A stretch of 64,000 bases of DNA from Arcuatula senhousia (Eukaryota; Mollusca; Bivalvia; Mytilida; Mytilidae): positions 8,031,001 to 8,095,000 of the forward strand of contig OZ020305.1 in assembly GCA_963971305.1 (NCBI GenBank), read 5' to 3'. A program made the translations under genes and the position numbers. Positions 1 through 15,300 of the stretch are shown here, piece by piece (position 1 is the stretch's first letter; each line of letters starts with the position of its first letter). The notes under the pieces are model-generated. The model saw only the letters and a program-made list of their open reading frames with translations, searched no databases and had not been told where the DNA came from.

Positions 1-2039
1 CGTGTAAACAGCTACTTTGACAAAGTTTTATTTGTCCAACTTTTTCATCAAAAACTTGGACAAAGATTTTTGATGAAAAACTTTGATCGTGTAAACGGGG
101 CTTTATGGTGTATTAGGTCCCAGACAGTTAATGGTTGTAATAGACTTAACAGTAGAAATAGTTAATCTTGTTATAGGTAAGAGGGATTATGTAGTTTTCG
201 ATAACTTTTTTTATTTAAACTAAAATTGGATTATATAGGATAACATGAAGGGTGTCAAAATATTAAGTCATGATTTCAATATTTATTATTGATCTTTATA
301 AAGTTGAATTTCTGTGGTATTTCTGTCGATGTCAATACAAAAGATTTAAATTCAATTTCATTTAAAATGGTATGGAAGGAATTTTGACAAAACTATTATA
401 TTTTTGAAGACATTGACAGTATAGTACAAGGAAAACTAAAAGAGGAGGTTGAATATTTTTGCCATTGAATAACTAACCTTATAAAATTGTTCATTTGAAA
501 CAGTTCTTTACTTTAAAAGAAATATTTTATATTTTTCTTAAATTAACTCTTGATGAATTTCTTTAAAGCTCTTTATTGTACTTTAAAGTATAAAACAGAT
601 TAAAAGCTAATTAGAAATTCATCAATTTTATTTGAAAATATGAAATATTTCATGAAAGTAATTTTACTTTCAGCAGTTTCCATGGCAAATATTAATTTTT
701 ATCAAAACATCATAGAGATTTAAATGAGATACCAGATGTGCAATATGCTTTTAATTCCTCTGATGCATTAAATGATTTTCTCATTTCAAACAGCTAATAT
801 CAGAACAGGTACTTCTTCAGCAAAAAACACAAGGCAAATGAAAGATAGTACAATAATACAGGTAATTAATTCTTAACCATGGAATTCATTATTAATTTAG
901 TAAGGTATACCCCAGAGAAAACCCAGAACAGATCCAGGCAGCAGTTTGTTTATTTGTATAATTACTTTCATTAGCAGGTTTATTGCTTTCTGTCTAGTGC
1001 AGAACAGCTGCAGCAAGTTTTGTAAATGTTGTTTGTAATGAGGTGCAGTGGGCATTTATAGCACATTGTCTGCACATCCCAGGTGTTCAAGGTTACTCTC
1101 ACCTTTTGACCAGACCTGTTTAACTGTTAATGTTTTCACACCTTTCTCTTAATATATCACAACAGTGTTATTAACTCAGAACTGTGTCTATGTTACATGG
1201 GGTGACCCTCAAATACTGCACAGAATGGAACTTAACAAAGAAGTGGGACTAAGATTAGACAGACAGACAGACAGACAAACAAACAAACTCATAATACCCT
1301 GGTAATGCCATCAATACACGTTGATCATATTAAAAAAAAATAGACATGTACCACAAATATATGCAAGTTTGGATCAGGTACAATAAAGTTATATTTCAAG
1401 TCCTTAAAATTACAAGAAGTGTATTACAGTTGAATGCTGAACATATTAGTTCAAAGAACAGAGATGTGAATATGAAGGACAGACAGATGGTGGGGGGGGG
1501 GGGGACAGCTGATGCTAATAAAGTCCCTCTATTACAAGAAGAAGTATAAAAATCCCTCCCCAATGTCAAGTTGTATCATATGTATGTAGTCTATACCTCT
1601 CTCTTCACCTTGTAAGCTGGTCAGCTAATTATTTAATCTAACAAATCATTACAGACATTATCAACAGTAATGACTAACTAATGAGCACTCAGAGTTACAC
1701 TAATAGCCTGGATATACTTATCATATGTTATCTAGATGTTTTTATTCTGTACTTTTGCCAAAAATCAGTAAAAAATATATAGTGGCATATTGTAAAACAT
1801 AGTTCTGACATTCAGAATGGTACAAGGAGAAAGCAAAAAGTGGAGTATCTATCATTTTCAACCAAAAGTTCGTCATAGCTTATGTTTTCTGTATATCTTA
1901 TCTGCTTTCAATCAGGCTTATTTGTTTTTTTATTTGATAGTGATTTTGAGAAATAATTGTCAATAATGAAAGAAGCAGAAAGGTACCAATGGGGCATTCA
2001 TACTTAGATGTATCATAGTAAAGTTGAAATTTAATTTAA
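1..2039. other. Non-coding, intron or downstream flank of the JAKMIP-like gene
   Basis: No exon-like open stretch seen. It contains a perfect 14-bp inverted repeat (41-54 with 67-80, 12-base loop), a GACA/AAAC microsatellite at 1257-1288 and a run of 13 G at 1492-1504. The sequence at 1-97 is bounded by a direct repeat of CGTGTAAAC and may be the end of a dispersed element. Confidence 0.5.
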
Positions 2040-2383
2040 TTTTTTTTATTAAAAGCCTGCCTATATCTTGCGTCGGCCAAATTGTTAGTTTTTGATTTTT
2101 AGCCCTAAACAAGCCGGGTACATGAAGGGATTGGAAATAAGCTATTCTAGCTTTAATGGGCTATCCCAGGTTATTTTTTCAACCTACTTTTTACTTTTTT
2201 ATGGCTAACAATTAATCTTTTAACATTTAGCCTAGATGCATTCATGGCCAGTTTTAATATTGTCATAAGAGTATGTTTTCATATTGTATGACTGTATTTA
2301 TGTATGTGTGCATTTATGAAAAATTGTAATATTGTGTGTTGAATGTTTGACCTGAATAAAACTATCTATCTATCTATCTATTT
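2040..2383 (+). mobile_element. Probable 3' end of a retroposon with ATCT tail
   Basis: The block ends in a GAATAAAA-type signal followed directly by five ATCT units (2362-2382), the pattern of a LINE or SINE 3' end with a microsatellite tail. No coding capacity is left. Family not identified. Confidence 0.45.
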
Positions 2384-3244
2384 CAAATGTCAAAAGTCAA
2401 ACAAGAACAACATGAAGAAACAAACAATACAAAAACAACAAAACAGCAATCAGCTGTAACAAGAGTGAAATCTGATGCTAATGGTAAGTGGCTAATGTAT
2501 AATGAACCATAAACAGCAGATGTTTTAAAAGTAAGATGCATAAAGCAATGAGATAAATAAATAGTATTTAAACCCTGTAAAAGTCAGAGTTCATCATGTT
2601 TATGGACCTTTAATTACTGATTACAACATGTTTATGTCCAGATTGAGGCTGAAGTATTGCTGATGGGACACTAAGCAATCAACAATCATTCAATTAATCA
2701 GGATATTAGCCACTGCCATTCCTATAAGACCATGCAACATTAAACGGACCATATTTTACAGCATGCTTGAATTTTCAGGAGGTTTGTGAATTTTTTATAC
2801 TGATTAAAAGAAATTGATTTCTTCCTGTGTTAAGCTTGGCACTGTCTTCGAATTCTGTATGAATGACTCAGAATAAAAAGCTTCTTCTCAAGGTTGTGTG
2901 TGTAAAAATAGAAACTTAAATGCTTGTATTTAGCTGCACTCTAATGAATTATTTTATAGAGACTCATTGTTAAATCCTGTCCAATAGATAAAAGAGAAAT
3001 TAAGGGGGTATGAACCAAGGCTCTGGAAACGGTCAGGGTGTCACTACTTTTCATTAAAACAATTCATTATTTTCAAAAATAGGGGGTGAAATTCATCCCA
3101 TCCAATCCCATTCCCATTCCCATGGCCATCTGAGGGCCATGAAATCATTTACTAGCAGCATACGCAAAATATCTTCAATAACCATCCCTCAATAAAGCCT
3201 AAAATATCAAACCATATATAGAGTTGTCACATATATGTACATAC
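2384..3244. other. Non-coding, nothing recognised
   Basis: No open frame, tRNA-like box or repeat copy was recognised in this stretch. It lies downstream of exon 11 on the minus strand. Confidence 0.4.
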
Positions 3245-3355
3245 CACATTTAGGCTTTCGTACTCTTCCAACCTGAACTCCAAGTCCTCTATCTTCTCAT
3301 GGGCTTCTATGAGCTCATTCTTTAGGCCTGAGATTTCTGTTATCAACTCTTTGTT
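3245..3355 (-). CDS. JAKMIP: JAKMIP-like exon 11, last exon seen
   Basis: 37 codons ending in IEDLEFRLEEYESLNV, then a consensus GTATGT donor, so the gene goes on. Vertebrate JAKMIPs have a very similar ELLEFRNLELEE block here, followed by the conserved C-terminal domain. I searched 1-3244 by eye on the minus strand and found no convincing further exon. Confidence 0.72.
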
Positions 3356-6300
3356 CTGAAAATAAAATAAAACAGATTGCTGAATGGTTTGATGCTATGT
3401 AAAAATTGACTACTAAACAGCAACTTCAATTTGTTACTAAAAACAAAGGTATATGTACCACTATTGCTAATGCTTGAAAGACAAGTCTAGTCAAAGTAGC
3501 CCAACTCTGTGACACAGAACCCTATAAGTCAAAAGTGAAAAAGGTGTTCCATTAACTTCCCTAGCTTAGTCTCCCCACAGATTGTATTATGTTAAAGAAA
3601 TAGCTGGACATACAACCCCCAAAAATTGATTAAAATTAAAGGATTCTGTAAGCAAGATTGAAATCTATATTTGAAAAGATTTTTAAATTATCTCCCTTGA
3701 ATGATATCCGAGAGAAATGAAAATCTCTATTCATTCCTACTTTTACATCAATCGATAAATGTTTCTTAGCTAGTTGTCAGTAACTTCGAGTGTTCTCAAG
3801 AGAGTTCCTCCTTGTCTTGTTGTTTTCATACAGTATTTTGTCTTAGGTTCTCTCTTGTTGAATTGAACTTTTGTCGATTGAGTTTTACAGTGTGTTTTAT
3901 ATGTAGCTTTGTGCAAGCTTATCAATAGGGGGAAGGTTGGATCCAAAAAACTAGTTTAACCCCGCCACATTTTATATGTGCCTGTCCTAAGCCAGGAAAC
4001 TTTGCCAAAGCCTTTGTTTGTCCTTGTCATTCTATGTTAACTGTTTTATGTCAAGAATTGAGTCTTTCGTTGATGATTTAGGGATTGGTTTTGATACTTT
4101 TGTATTGTATTATAAGTCTTGGGCCAATGCAAGACGGTAAGCAGTGACCTATGGTCATGTTCAAGACTGCTCACTGTTTTCCGCTGTGATTTTTTGAATT
4201 GCTGTTTGTTTATGTTTGTTGTGTCGCGTACACTTATTCCACATCTCAATATCGTATATTTACAGGAATAAAGTTTTACCAAATCCAGGAAGTGGTATAA
4301 GAGGAATGTTGACAGATGAAAAGAAAGACAGACAGGGCAATTTCTATATACCCTCCCCCTTCCAAATAATTGATTGTATTTACAAAGAAACCTAAAGGTA
4401 ATCAGCAATCCAACAATAATAAGTGATGACTACTTCCAGTAAGCTATTAACAGGTAATTAATCACTCTGTCTAAACAATAGGTAGAATTACCTTCTCTTT
4501 CATCTGTCTGTCAGATTTTCTAAGATCTTTTACATCAGTCTTTAACTTACTGATTTCCTGAAAAGAAAATTGAATTAGTGCTAAAGTCAACAACATAAAT
4601 GAAAGACAAATAAAAAACTTGATCAAGTTTCTGGTTAGTGTAGAAGAACGCTGAAAACATGATAAAGATTGCTTTCTGCCTGCCAAAATGATATCTCTCT
4701 ATCCTAATAATTTAAAGTCACAAGGGCAATAACTGCCACAGAATATTGAGGACAAAAATGATGTTGCAAAACTACATACATGCATGGTGTACTTGCTATA
4801 TACTATATTTCATTTATTCAATTGATAAGTTTCAGATGGGCTCAGCACAATAATTTTGTGACAAACAGACAGATAGACAGGACCTCCAACCAACTCTGTC
4901 AGTAAATTCAACTATAGAGAGGAGATAACTTCAAATATGACAGACCAACAGAAGAAAAGCATGTAGAAAGGCACTGTGGTGTGGTCCATCAAAGAATTGT
5001 GGGCTTGAATCCAATCAAAATACTCTGCCATTTTCGTTACACTACAAAGTTTTTCTTTGAAAGACCAGGGAGTTCTGATAGTATTTAAATCCAGTTACAG
5101 GTGCTAGCATTTTGTATTATTAAGCACTTTACTTCACTTGCACCAGTTGACTCTGCTGTAAATAAGTACATGGTTTAATTGTGATGATAATGTTGAATTG
5201 AAGCTGTTGGCAGCTGTAGCAAAATACTTTAACTAAGCAGTATACTTCATATATTTGGGAATAACAAACGATAAAACTGTGGATTCAGTTATATTCATTG
5301 GGATCATTTTTAGTGCTTCCACCTTTAAAAGCATTTTGTGGTTTGCATATGTCACAATGTAAAATAACACTTTGTTGACTTCGTGCTTTTGTGGGAGATT
5401 GCCACCCATGAAAACCAAGTAAATCTGTCAACGTCAAAAATGGCCAGATTTCGTTAAACAGGAAGTAGGTGAGCGACAGACCTAAAATCCAATCCCACAT
5501 TATGGGACCCCACCCTGATGCTGTTTACCAAATATCAAGTGGCTGTGATTAGTAGTTGCTGAGAAAACTGTTACAGAATTTTTTTCCCTGCTCGCATGCC
5601 ATTCACCATTTTATAACCCGGATTTTCACTCCATGAAATCCAGCCAAAAATTGATACTCGATGAATAAAAATAAAACAACCAATTTAAATCAAAAGAGTT
5701 CATTGTTGAAAAAAGCCATTTATAAGAACCTCAACTAATATTGTAATGCCAAGAAACAAAGTTTAGGATGATAAAATACAGAAAGAATGTGTCCATGGGA
5801 CACGAATGCCCCCCCCCCCCCCTGGTCCCAACTGGAAGTAGAAGTCTGACACCAAGTTTCAAATCATTCTTATGTACAGTTTCTGAGAAAAGCTTGACAG
5901 AAATTGGTACAGACACATGCGGATATGTCTCTTGGTCCCTACCCCAAACAGGAAGTAGAAGTCTGTTAGGTCTGAAAGTTGCTAAGGACATTCAGTTTAT
6001 CATTCTGAACCATCCTATCAAGTTTCAAATTATTCAAATGTACTGTTCTGAAAAAGCTTAACGGAAATTTTCACGTAATTTTCATCTTGACCCAGTACCA
6101 AAACAGGAAGTAGAAGTTGCTTAGGACGTACAGTTTGTCATACAAAACCATCCTACCAAATTTCAAATTATCTCATGTACAATATCTGAGAAAAGGGTGA
6201 CAGAAATTTGTATGGACGGGAGGAATTACGCACAGTCGACATACGGACGGACATGAGTAAAACTTTATGCCCCTGACATGGTGTCGTGAGGGCATAAAAT

Positions 6301-9300
6301 GAATTTAAAGAGCTTTGTATATAAATGGGTCATTTGTTAGGCAACAAAAAAAACATCCATTTTAAATAATCATGCTTAATCACAGGAAAATCATGCATCT
6401 TTTGACAAAAATGAAACACAATTCAGGGGCGCAAAAATAACAGTGACATGCCTATTTCATAGTCTTAAAAAACAAACAAATACAGATTTTTTTCTATGAT
6501 TGAAATCTCTCTTTAAGGCAAGAATTTTTTTGCTCTAGTATTACATTTGGATATGATTCTGAATCAACTTAATACAGGAGACATATATTGCTGCTTCACT
6601 TTGCTAAGATTTTCAGGTAACTCTAAAAACACATTAATCTTATTGGCATGAAATAAACTCAAACATTGTGCAATAAAAAAACTGAAGGAAGGTTATGAAC
6701 TTAAAAATATTCAATAAATAATGTTAATCAAACGACAAAATGATAACTAATTATCAAAAGCAAACAAAACAAAACAAAACAAACTCTGTTAGTTAAACTA
6801 TACCTGGGAAAGGCATCATGCAGAACATGCCGTAATACCTCGCAAGATTTCAAGTCTTGAGATCGTAGATTCTCAATTGTACAAGTCGCCTCAAAGAGGT
6901 CAGACTCTAATTGCTGGCATCTCTTAAAAAGAAGGAGAGATATAAGTCAATCAAACAGACCAAAAGGAAAAGATAAAACAGCAAGTTATAGGTTTCTGAA
7001 AAATTACTTTTTTAATAAAACATCAGCCTTTCTGTTCTATTTTTTTTCTATCAAATATGTACATGAATAAAAAGAGAAAATTAAAGGAAAATTATATATG
7101 AAGACCATAGAGCAGAGTTCAATGAATTGATGACTACCTGCAAAAAAAGCATGAAATTAATTTTGTAAATGAAAATTATTGTGCTATTGAAATCAATTAG
7201 AGTTATCTACCTTTGAACGTAAAAAAAATTTGAAAATTGAAAAGTACCATATTTTGTATAGTTTCATGCACAGAATATTTATCATGTTATCATATAGCAC
7301 TCATAGCATAAATAAACAAAACAAAATATGCATTTAAATTAAATCTTAAAAAGGTAAACAAGCATTTAAAATTTCTTAAATTTCTAATTCAGATCAATTA
7401 CAAAGTGTACATTGAAATGTCTTCCAGGGTCAAAATATACTTCTGTAGTATGATATATAAAGACGGGTTTCGGGAGTGGGGGTACAATATGCATTACATT
7501 TTAAATTTCCCTCATGGTCCAAAATATTGGTCCTACAATACTTCTGTAAATAAGTTGTATAGGATGTTACATGGCAAGCAAGTTTAAAGGAAAGGGTACA
7601 ATATATTAATACCTTGAAATGTCTCTCAGGGTCCATAGTATTGGTCCCACAATACTTCTGTGAGATGTTGTGACACTGTGAAGATTTGTGTTCCTTCATT
7701 AATAGGGGTGGGTTTTTTTCTTGGAAGGGGGAAGGGGATTCATTACACTACCTTGAAATGTCTCTCAGGGTCCATAGTATTGGTCCCACAATACTTCTGT
7801 AAGATGTTGTGACACTGTGAAGATTTGTGTTCCTTCATTAATAGGGGTGGGGTTTTTTCTTGGAGGGGGAGGTGGGGTTTTCATAACATTACCTTGAAAT
7901 GTCTCTCTGGGTCCATAGTATTGGTCCCACAATACTTCTGTAATATATTGTGAAGTCTCTGTAGATCTAAGTGTTCCCTCATCAATTTCTGGTAATTTTT
8001 CTCAATTTCTTCTCTTGTTAACTGAAAAATAAAAAAAAAGATTATTTAATTGCATTGATAATTTTCATCTGTGTTCTACTCTTACACTCAGGGACATCTT
8101 TTTGAAAAATTTACTTAGAGAATGGAAACTGACACATTCTCATTATCAGTTACAATATATGTTGAGTCATGTGCATGCAAAAAAACGGCCGAAAATTATA
8201 TATATAGAGGTTTGCATCAATTGAGTACCATTAACAATTCTAGGACTGAAACAAAATGCTAAAACATTTTCTAGACACAAAACAAGCAAAAACAAGAAGT
8301 ATTTACCGTTTATAAAATCATAGTTGTTAGCACTATCAATATATTTCTAACTGCAATTACAATCCATTCTGAATGTTTCATTATCAAGTTCTTAGTAAAA
8401 TCACAAAATAATTCCCTAATAAAACATCCTATTATTTCCACTTTTGTATTGAACCCTCACAAACATCCCTATCAATTAAACCACATTTGTACCAGCATTA
8501 TCTAATGGCTGAAAAAATACAAAGAGAAGCGAGTGTCTTGGCAACACTTTAGAACAATTCCCCTTTGAAATATGATGGTGCAGAAAGTATCTATTATGTA
8601 ACTATCTGCATTTTTTGTCAAAGATAATCATTACTACATATCAGTGCAGACATATGGAGGCTGACTCATTATCTAAACAAATATCATCTGTTTTATTAAA
8701 TGTCATACATGTTTAATATGAAAATATGATTAATATGACATGTAAAATGTTAGCTTCCTGAAACACTTATCTCTTAGATCTATTTTAGCACTAGTCAATA
8801 GAAACCAATCCAGTAATTTTGCAAAAAAGGGGGCCCTATTACTGAAACAGAGAGGGGCCTTGCCTGTTTTACATTTTTGTGATTTCCTATATATTTAATC
8901 AAAAATTGATCTCATAGGAAGTCCCTTGCCCCCCCTTTTCTTTTGATCTGCCACTTGCTATAAAAATAAGCAAGTATTACAGGGCCATCGCCAGGTATCT
9001 AGGAAGTGGGTGTGGTGAAGGTCTTTGAGGGGGGTTGGAGAAAATTTTCTAAATTCTAAAACAAATTTCTAACCCATTTTGGTGTATTCCAAAAGAGTTT
9101 TTCATGATATTTTTTTTTTAAAAAGGGCCGATGGCACCCAATGCACCCCTCGTTCCGACAGACTGGTATTAGATCTTTACACTGTACACTATATGATACA
9201 GACATAAAAGGATCAGAGCCACGAAGGCTCTAAAATGGCCCAAAAATTCAACTTTGATATACCAGCTTAAAATTGCTGCTTTGATATTCATTATACTTTA

Positions 9301-12300
9301 AATTTCATAAATTGCAATATTTTATTCTGTAATTGTTTATCAATAAGGAGAGCAGTGAGGTAAAAAAGAGAGACTATTTAGTGAAAAATAACATTTTTGA
9401 AAGTTTTCCTTGATTTTCATATATAAATCGGTGACCATGAAACGGGCCACACCTGTCAACCATTTTTTTTTTTGGTGATAGAAATTTCTAATATGATATA
9501 ATTTTTTTTTTTAAATTACGGTGGTCAACAAATGTGGCCAATACAATTCTGACGAAATATGCAGAAAAACCAGTGAAAATGTGTGAAAAATCAGGATTTT
9601 TCCAATTTATGGCCTGTTTAAAGTGTCAAGGTTAAACCTGTGAAGTGAATATTTTGCTAAATCTTGCAGATATGAAAATTGTGTTCATATCTTAACATAT
9701 TTTAGTTAAATTTTTGGCAAGATATAGTTGTTGAAAAAATAGTGAAAATACAAATAGGGCCTTTGTGGCTTTACTCCTTTTCCTAAACCAAACAATTCAA
9801 GATGTTAAAATGCTGAATCAACCATCAATTTCACTTTTTTCTTATTCTGACAAATATCTATAAAAAGATGTAAAAATCTAACATCAATTGAATTTTGATT
9901 ATTCTGTTATCACATTTTATGTTTTTTATTTCTTATACTGGAATTCGTATATCTCCTCACAGTTTCATATAAACTGAGAGAAATTTTATATCTTACCACT
10001 CATAATGTTTTTTATCAATAATTATTCTAGAATCTTTCAATTCTAAAGTTAAGTTTCAACCAACAGAAATCATATATTGCTAATCTTTAATAAAATGTCA
10101 GTGCAACATAATCTGTTAAAGATGAGATAATATACGACATACATGAATACTATGAATACTATATTAACATGAAATCAGTATTTTATGGCTTGGTCCCTGA
10201 TGATGAACATGGCCAAGGTCAATTAGTATTAGCTAATTGGTCTAAATAGATGTTCGAAACACCTAGTGATCTAATAAGTTGGGGTGCAGAAATTGGATAT
10301 AGCCTCCTATTACTTATAACATGATGATCCTTTTTGCGAGGTTAGCCTGAGTATCGAAAAGGCACACTTATGTGTCTGGACGATCTTTCTGTACCACAAT
10401 TTTGTGGTTACTAGGTCATGAGAACAGCTGACAATGCAACATTTCTAAAATAACTCAGAAGTGAACTATTAGTAGAGTTAAATGATTGCATTTATATTCC
10501 TTGTGGAAAGATTGTTATGAAAAGTTCAAGTACTAAATATCAACAGGAAATGTCCTGCCTTCACTTGACTCTGACATTTAAGGGATGTGACCACCTACGA
10601 TCTATTCAAATAATGATACTACATGTATATTCTAATTGGAAATCCTCCATAAATGTTAGAATTAACAAACTTTTGTTAACCAAAGAAAGCTCTTCACTTA
10701 TGACTGAAAGTTGCATAGCCATTATTTTACATGTCATCCCGCTCATGCAATATATATCTCGCAACTTATTGTTTGAACTTGGATTGACATTCGGGCGGAC
10801 GTGTAAAAAGTGTAATCTTTATGATCTGCCAGTTACGTGCTGACTCAATTGGAACACCACAAACTAATTGTACCTGTAACCAATTGTCTATAGCCTGGCT
10901 TTGAATCGGAAATCATGCTGACTTAGAAAATACTACGAACTACACATGAAATTTAACTTTTCATTATCTCTTTCCAAACTCAATAGTAGGAACCGGAAAA
11001 TTCGAGAGAATATAACGTCATTGATTCACGCAGATCTCATAACACAAAAAGGGCGATATTAATTGATTTTGCTTATTAGGCCGTCGGTAACATGTTATAT
11101 ATTATAAAGTACTGTATGCCATAGTTGTGCATATCTTGAGTTGCATGAATAACCTAGATAAACGACAACAGATCGATATCTTTCATACATCTGAAGTACC
11201 TTGCAATTGCAATTGAATATCAAAAAAACATATTTTGACATAAATTATAGATCATTGATCTGGTATTCCTGACAAATTTATAAAAATAAAAAAAGCATGG
11301 CTAATAGACGTCTTCATAGACTAAAGCGCAATTAAAAGGCCACCCAGAAAAAGGTCTATTATCAAATAACAAATGAAAATTTAAAGCGCTATCTAAAGGC
11401 TTACATAAAGCTGAGAAACTTGGAAAACAATATTGACAAATAAATCAATATTCAATAATGAAATATTACCGCTTAGTAAGGGATACCAGACAATTGAAAT
11501 CACAATATATATCAGACTCTTGTGAGCTAGCAAGGAAATTATTAAGATTGTAAATATCAATTCACTAACGGTGATAGAGACATAATCATAAATTCGGGGG
11601 AAATCAGGTTATTAACCCCCTTTTGCAAACAATGCAACAGAAACTTAGATATTAAATCGATAATTTAGGTATTAAACAGTACTTGACAAAAAATAAGCAA
11701 GTCAGAAATCGAAAATTGAAAAGCAACACAATAATGATCATTAAAAAAGCTGATCAAACAACACAACTGTCATTTTTGATGTAACGGAATTTAATACATC
11801 AGGAAAAAAAACAAAAACATAAACGATAGTTATTGATTTTGCTTATAATGCCATAGTTGTACTAGTCATGAGTTGCATTATTAAACTCAATAAACTACAA
11901 AATAAAAAGATAGACAGAATCATTAGAGAATTGATATAAATAAACATATTTTGACATAATAGTAGATCATTGACCTGGTATTCCCGCCAGTTTACCTCAT
12001 TGTGTAAGCTGATTGGTCTAAAATAATTGAGGGCGTGTTTGGTTTTCCCCAAAAAACTTATGAAAATGTTATCTGCCAGTCTGCTTTAAAAAAGCATGGC
12101 TAATACACGTCTTTATAGACAAAAGCGCAATGAAAAGGCCATCCAGAAAAAGGTCTATTATCAAATAACAAATGAAAATTAAAAGCGCTATAAAAATGAT
12201 GAACATATAGCTGAGAAATTGGAAAAAAAATATTTTTAAATAAATCAATAACCAATCGCTTAGCAAGGGATACCAGACAATTGGAATCACAATTTATATC

Positions 12301-15300
12301 AGACTCTAATGAGCTGGCAAAGAAATTAAGATGTCAATACCAATTCACGAACGATGATAGTGACATAATAATATGTTCTGGGGAAATCTGGTTAAAAACC
12401 CCCTTTCGCAAACAATGCAACAGAAACTTAGATATTAAATCAATAATTTGCGTATTGAACAGTACTTGACAAAAATAAGCAAGTCAGAAATGGAAATGCA
12501 ATTAGATAATTTAAAAGCAACACAATAATGATCATTATAGATTAGCTGACAAAACAACATCACTGTTATTTTTGACAGAAAGGAATAAATCAAAGAAAGG
12601 AAGAGAGAGATAAAGAGTTTGAAACATTGAATTCGGATGAAACTTACGCCACAATAAACAGAATAACGAAAGAAATGCACACAAAGGTTTTTCTTGACAA
12701 GATAAGCCATGCAATCAGACAAAGATTATATCTTCTTTCCAAATTACATAAAGTTACACCATATTTCATCAATGAGAGAAAAAGATGGATGCTGAAAATA
12801 AAATTAATCATCCTTAAAACAAATAAAAATAATAGATCGCTAAGGTGTCGGACCCTTAATAAAATGTCAGTGCAACATAATCTGTTAAAGATGAGATAAT
12901 ATACGACATACATGAATACTATGAATACTATATTAACATGAAATCAGTATTTTATGGCTTGGTCCCTGATGATGAACATGGCCAAGGTCAATTAGTATTA
13001 GCTAATTGGTCTAAATAGATGTTCGAAACACCTAGTGATCTAATAAGTTGGGGTGCAGAAATTGGATATAGCCTCCTATTACTTATAACATGATGATCCT
13101 TTTTGCGAGGTTAGCCTGAGTATCGAAAAGGCACACTTATGTGTCTGGACGATCTTTCTGTACCACAATTTTGTGGTTACTAGGTCATGAGAACAGCTGA
13201 CAATGCAACATTTCTAAAATAACTCAGAAGTGAACTATTAGTAGAGTTAAATGATTGCATTTATATTCCTTGTGGAAAGATTGTTATGAAAAGTTCAAGT
13301 ACTAAATATCAACAGGAAATGTCCTGCCTTCACTTGACTCTGACATTTAAGGGATGTGACCACCTACGATCTATTCAAATAATGATACTACATGTATATT
13401 CTAATTGGAAATCCTCCATAAATGTTAGAATTAACAAACTTTTGTTAACCAAAGAAAGCTCTTCACTTATGACTGAAAGTTGCATAGCCATTATTTTACA
13501 TGTCATCCCGCTCATGCAATATATATCTCGCAACTTATTGTTTGAACTTGGATTGACATTCGGGCGGACGTGTAAAAAGTGTAATCTTTATGATCTGCCA
13601 GTTACGTGCTGACTCAATTGGAACACCACAAACTAATTGTACCTGTAACCAATTGTCTATAGCCTGGCTTTGAATCGGAAATCATGCTGACTTAGAAAAT
13701 ACTACGAACTACACATGAAATTTAACTTTTCATTATCTCTTTCCAAACTCAATAGTAGGAACCGGAAAATTCGAGAGAATATAACGTCATTGATTCACGC
13801 AGATCTCATAACACAAAAAGGGCGATATTAATTGATTTTGCTTATTAGGCCGTCGGTAACATGTTATATATTATAAAGTACTGTATGCCATAGTTGTGCA
13901 TATCTTGAGTTGCATGAATAACCTAGATAAACGACAACAGATCGATATCTTTCATACATCTGAAGTACCTTGCAATTGCAATTGAATATCAAAAAAACAT
14001 ATTTTGACATAAATTATAGATCATTGATCTGGTATTCCTGACAAATTTATAAAAATAAAAAAAGCATGGCTAATAGACGTCTTCATAGACTAAAGCGCAA
14101 TTAAAAGGCCACCCAGAAAAAGGTCTATTATCAAATAACAAATGAAAATTTAAAGCGCTATCTAAAGGCTTACATAAAGCTGAGAAACTTGGAAAACAAT
14201 ATTGACAAATAAATCAATATTCAATAATGAAATATTACCGCTTAGTAAGGGATACCAGACAATTGAAATCACAATATATATCAGACTCTTGTGAGCTAGC
14301 AAGGAAATTATTAAGATTGTAAATATCAATTCACTAACGGTGATAGAGACATAATCATAAATTCGGGGGAAATCAGGTTATTAACCCCCTTTTGCAAACA
14401 ATGCAACAGAAACTTAGATATTAAATCGATAATTTAGGTATTAAACAGTACTTGACAAAAAATAAGCAAGTCAGAAATCGAAAATTGAAAAGCAACACAA
14501 TAATGATCATTAAAAAAGCTGATCAAACAACACAACTGTCATTTTTGATGTAACGGAATTTAATACATCAGGAAAAAAAACAAAAACATAAACGATAGTT
14601 ATTGATTTTGCTTATAATGCCATAGTTGTACTAGTCATGAGTTGCATTATTAAACTCAATAAACTACAAAATAAAAAGATAGACAGAATCATTAGAGAAT
14701 TGATATAAATAAACATATTTTGACATAATAGTAGATCATTGACCTGGTATTCCCGCCAGTTTACCTCATTGTGTAAGCTGATTGGTCTAAAATAATTGAG
14801 GGCGTGTTTGGTTTTCCCCAAAAAACTTATGAAAATGTTATCTGCCAGTCTGCTTTAAAAAAGCATGGCTAATACACGTCTTTATAGACAAAAGCGCAAT
14901 GAAAAGGCCATCCAGAAAAAGGTCTATTATCAAATAACAAATGAAAATTAAAAGCGCTATAAAAATGATGAACATATAGCTGAGAAATTGGAAAAAAAAT
15001 ATTTTTAAATAAATCAATAACCAATCGCTTAGCAAGGGATACCAGACAATTGGAATCACAATTTATATCAGACTCTAATGAGCTGGCAAAGAAATTAAGA
15101 TGTCAATACCAATTCACGAACGATGATAGTGACATAATAATATGTTCTGGGGAAATCTGGTTAAAAACCCCCTTTCGCAAACAATGCAACAGAAACTTAG
15201 ATATTAAATCAATAATTTGCGTATTGAACAGTACTTGACAAAAATAAGCAAGTCAGAAATGGAAATGCAATTAGATAATTTAAAAGCAACACAATAATGA

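Noticed and set aside
1..3244. C-terminal JAKMIP exons
   Set aside because: No stretch with acceptor, donor and coiled-coil or conserved C-terminal codons was found by eye; they may lie outside the window.
10517..10843. 108-codon frame repeated at 13286-13612
   Set aside because: It repeats only because of the 2769-bp duplication, and shows no motif, splice context or partner frame.
12627..12899. 90-codon frame as a transposase remnant
   Set aside because: Composition is plausible for a decayed transposon protein, but no catalytic motif is visible and it spans the duplication junction.
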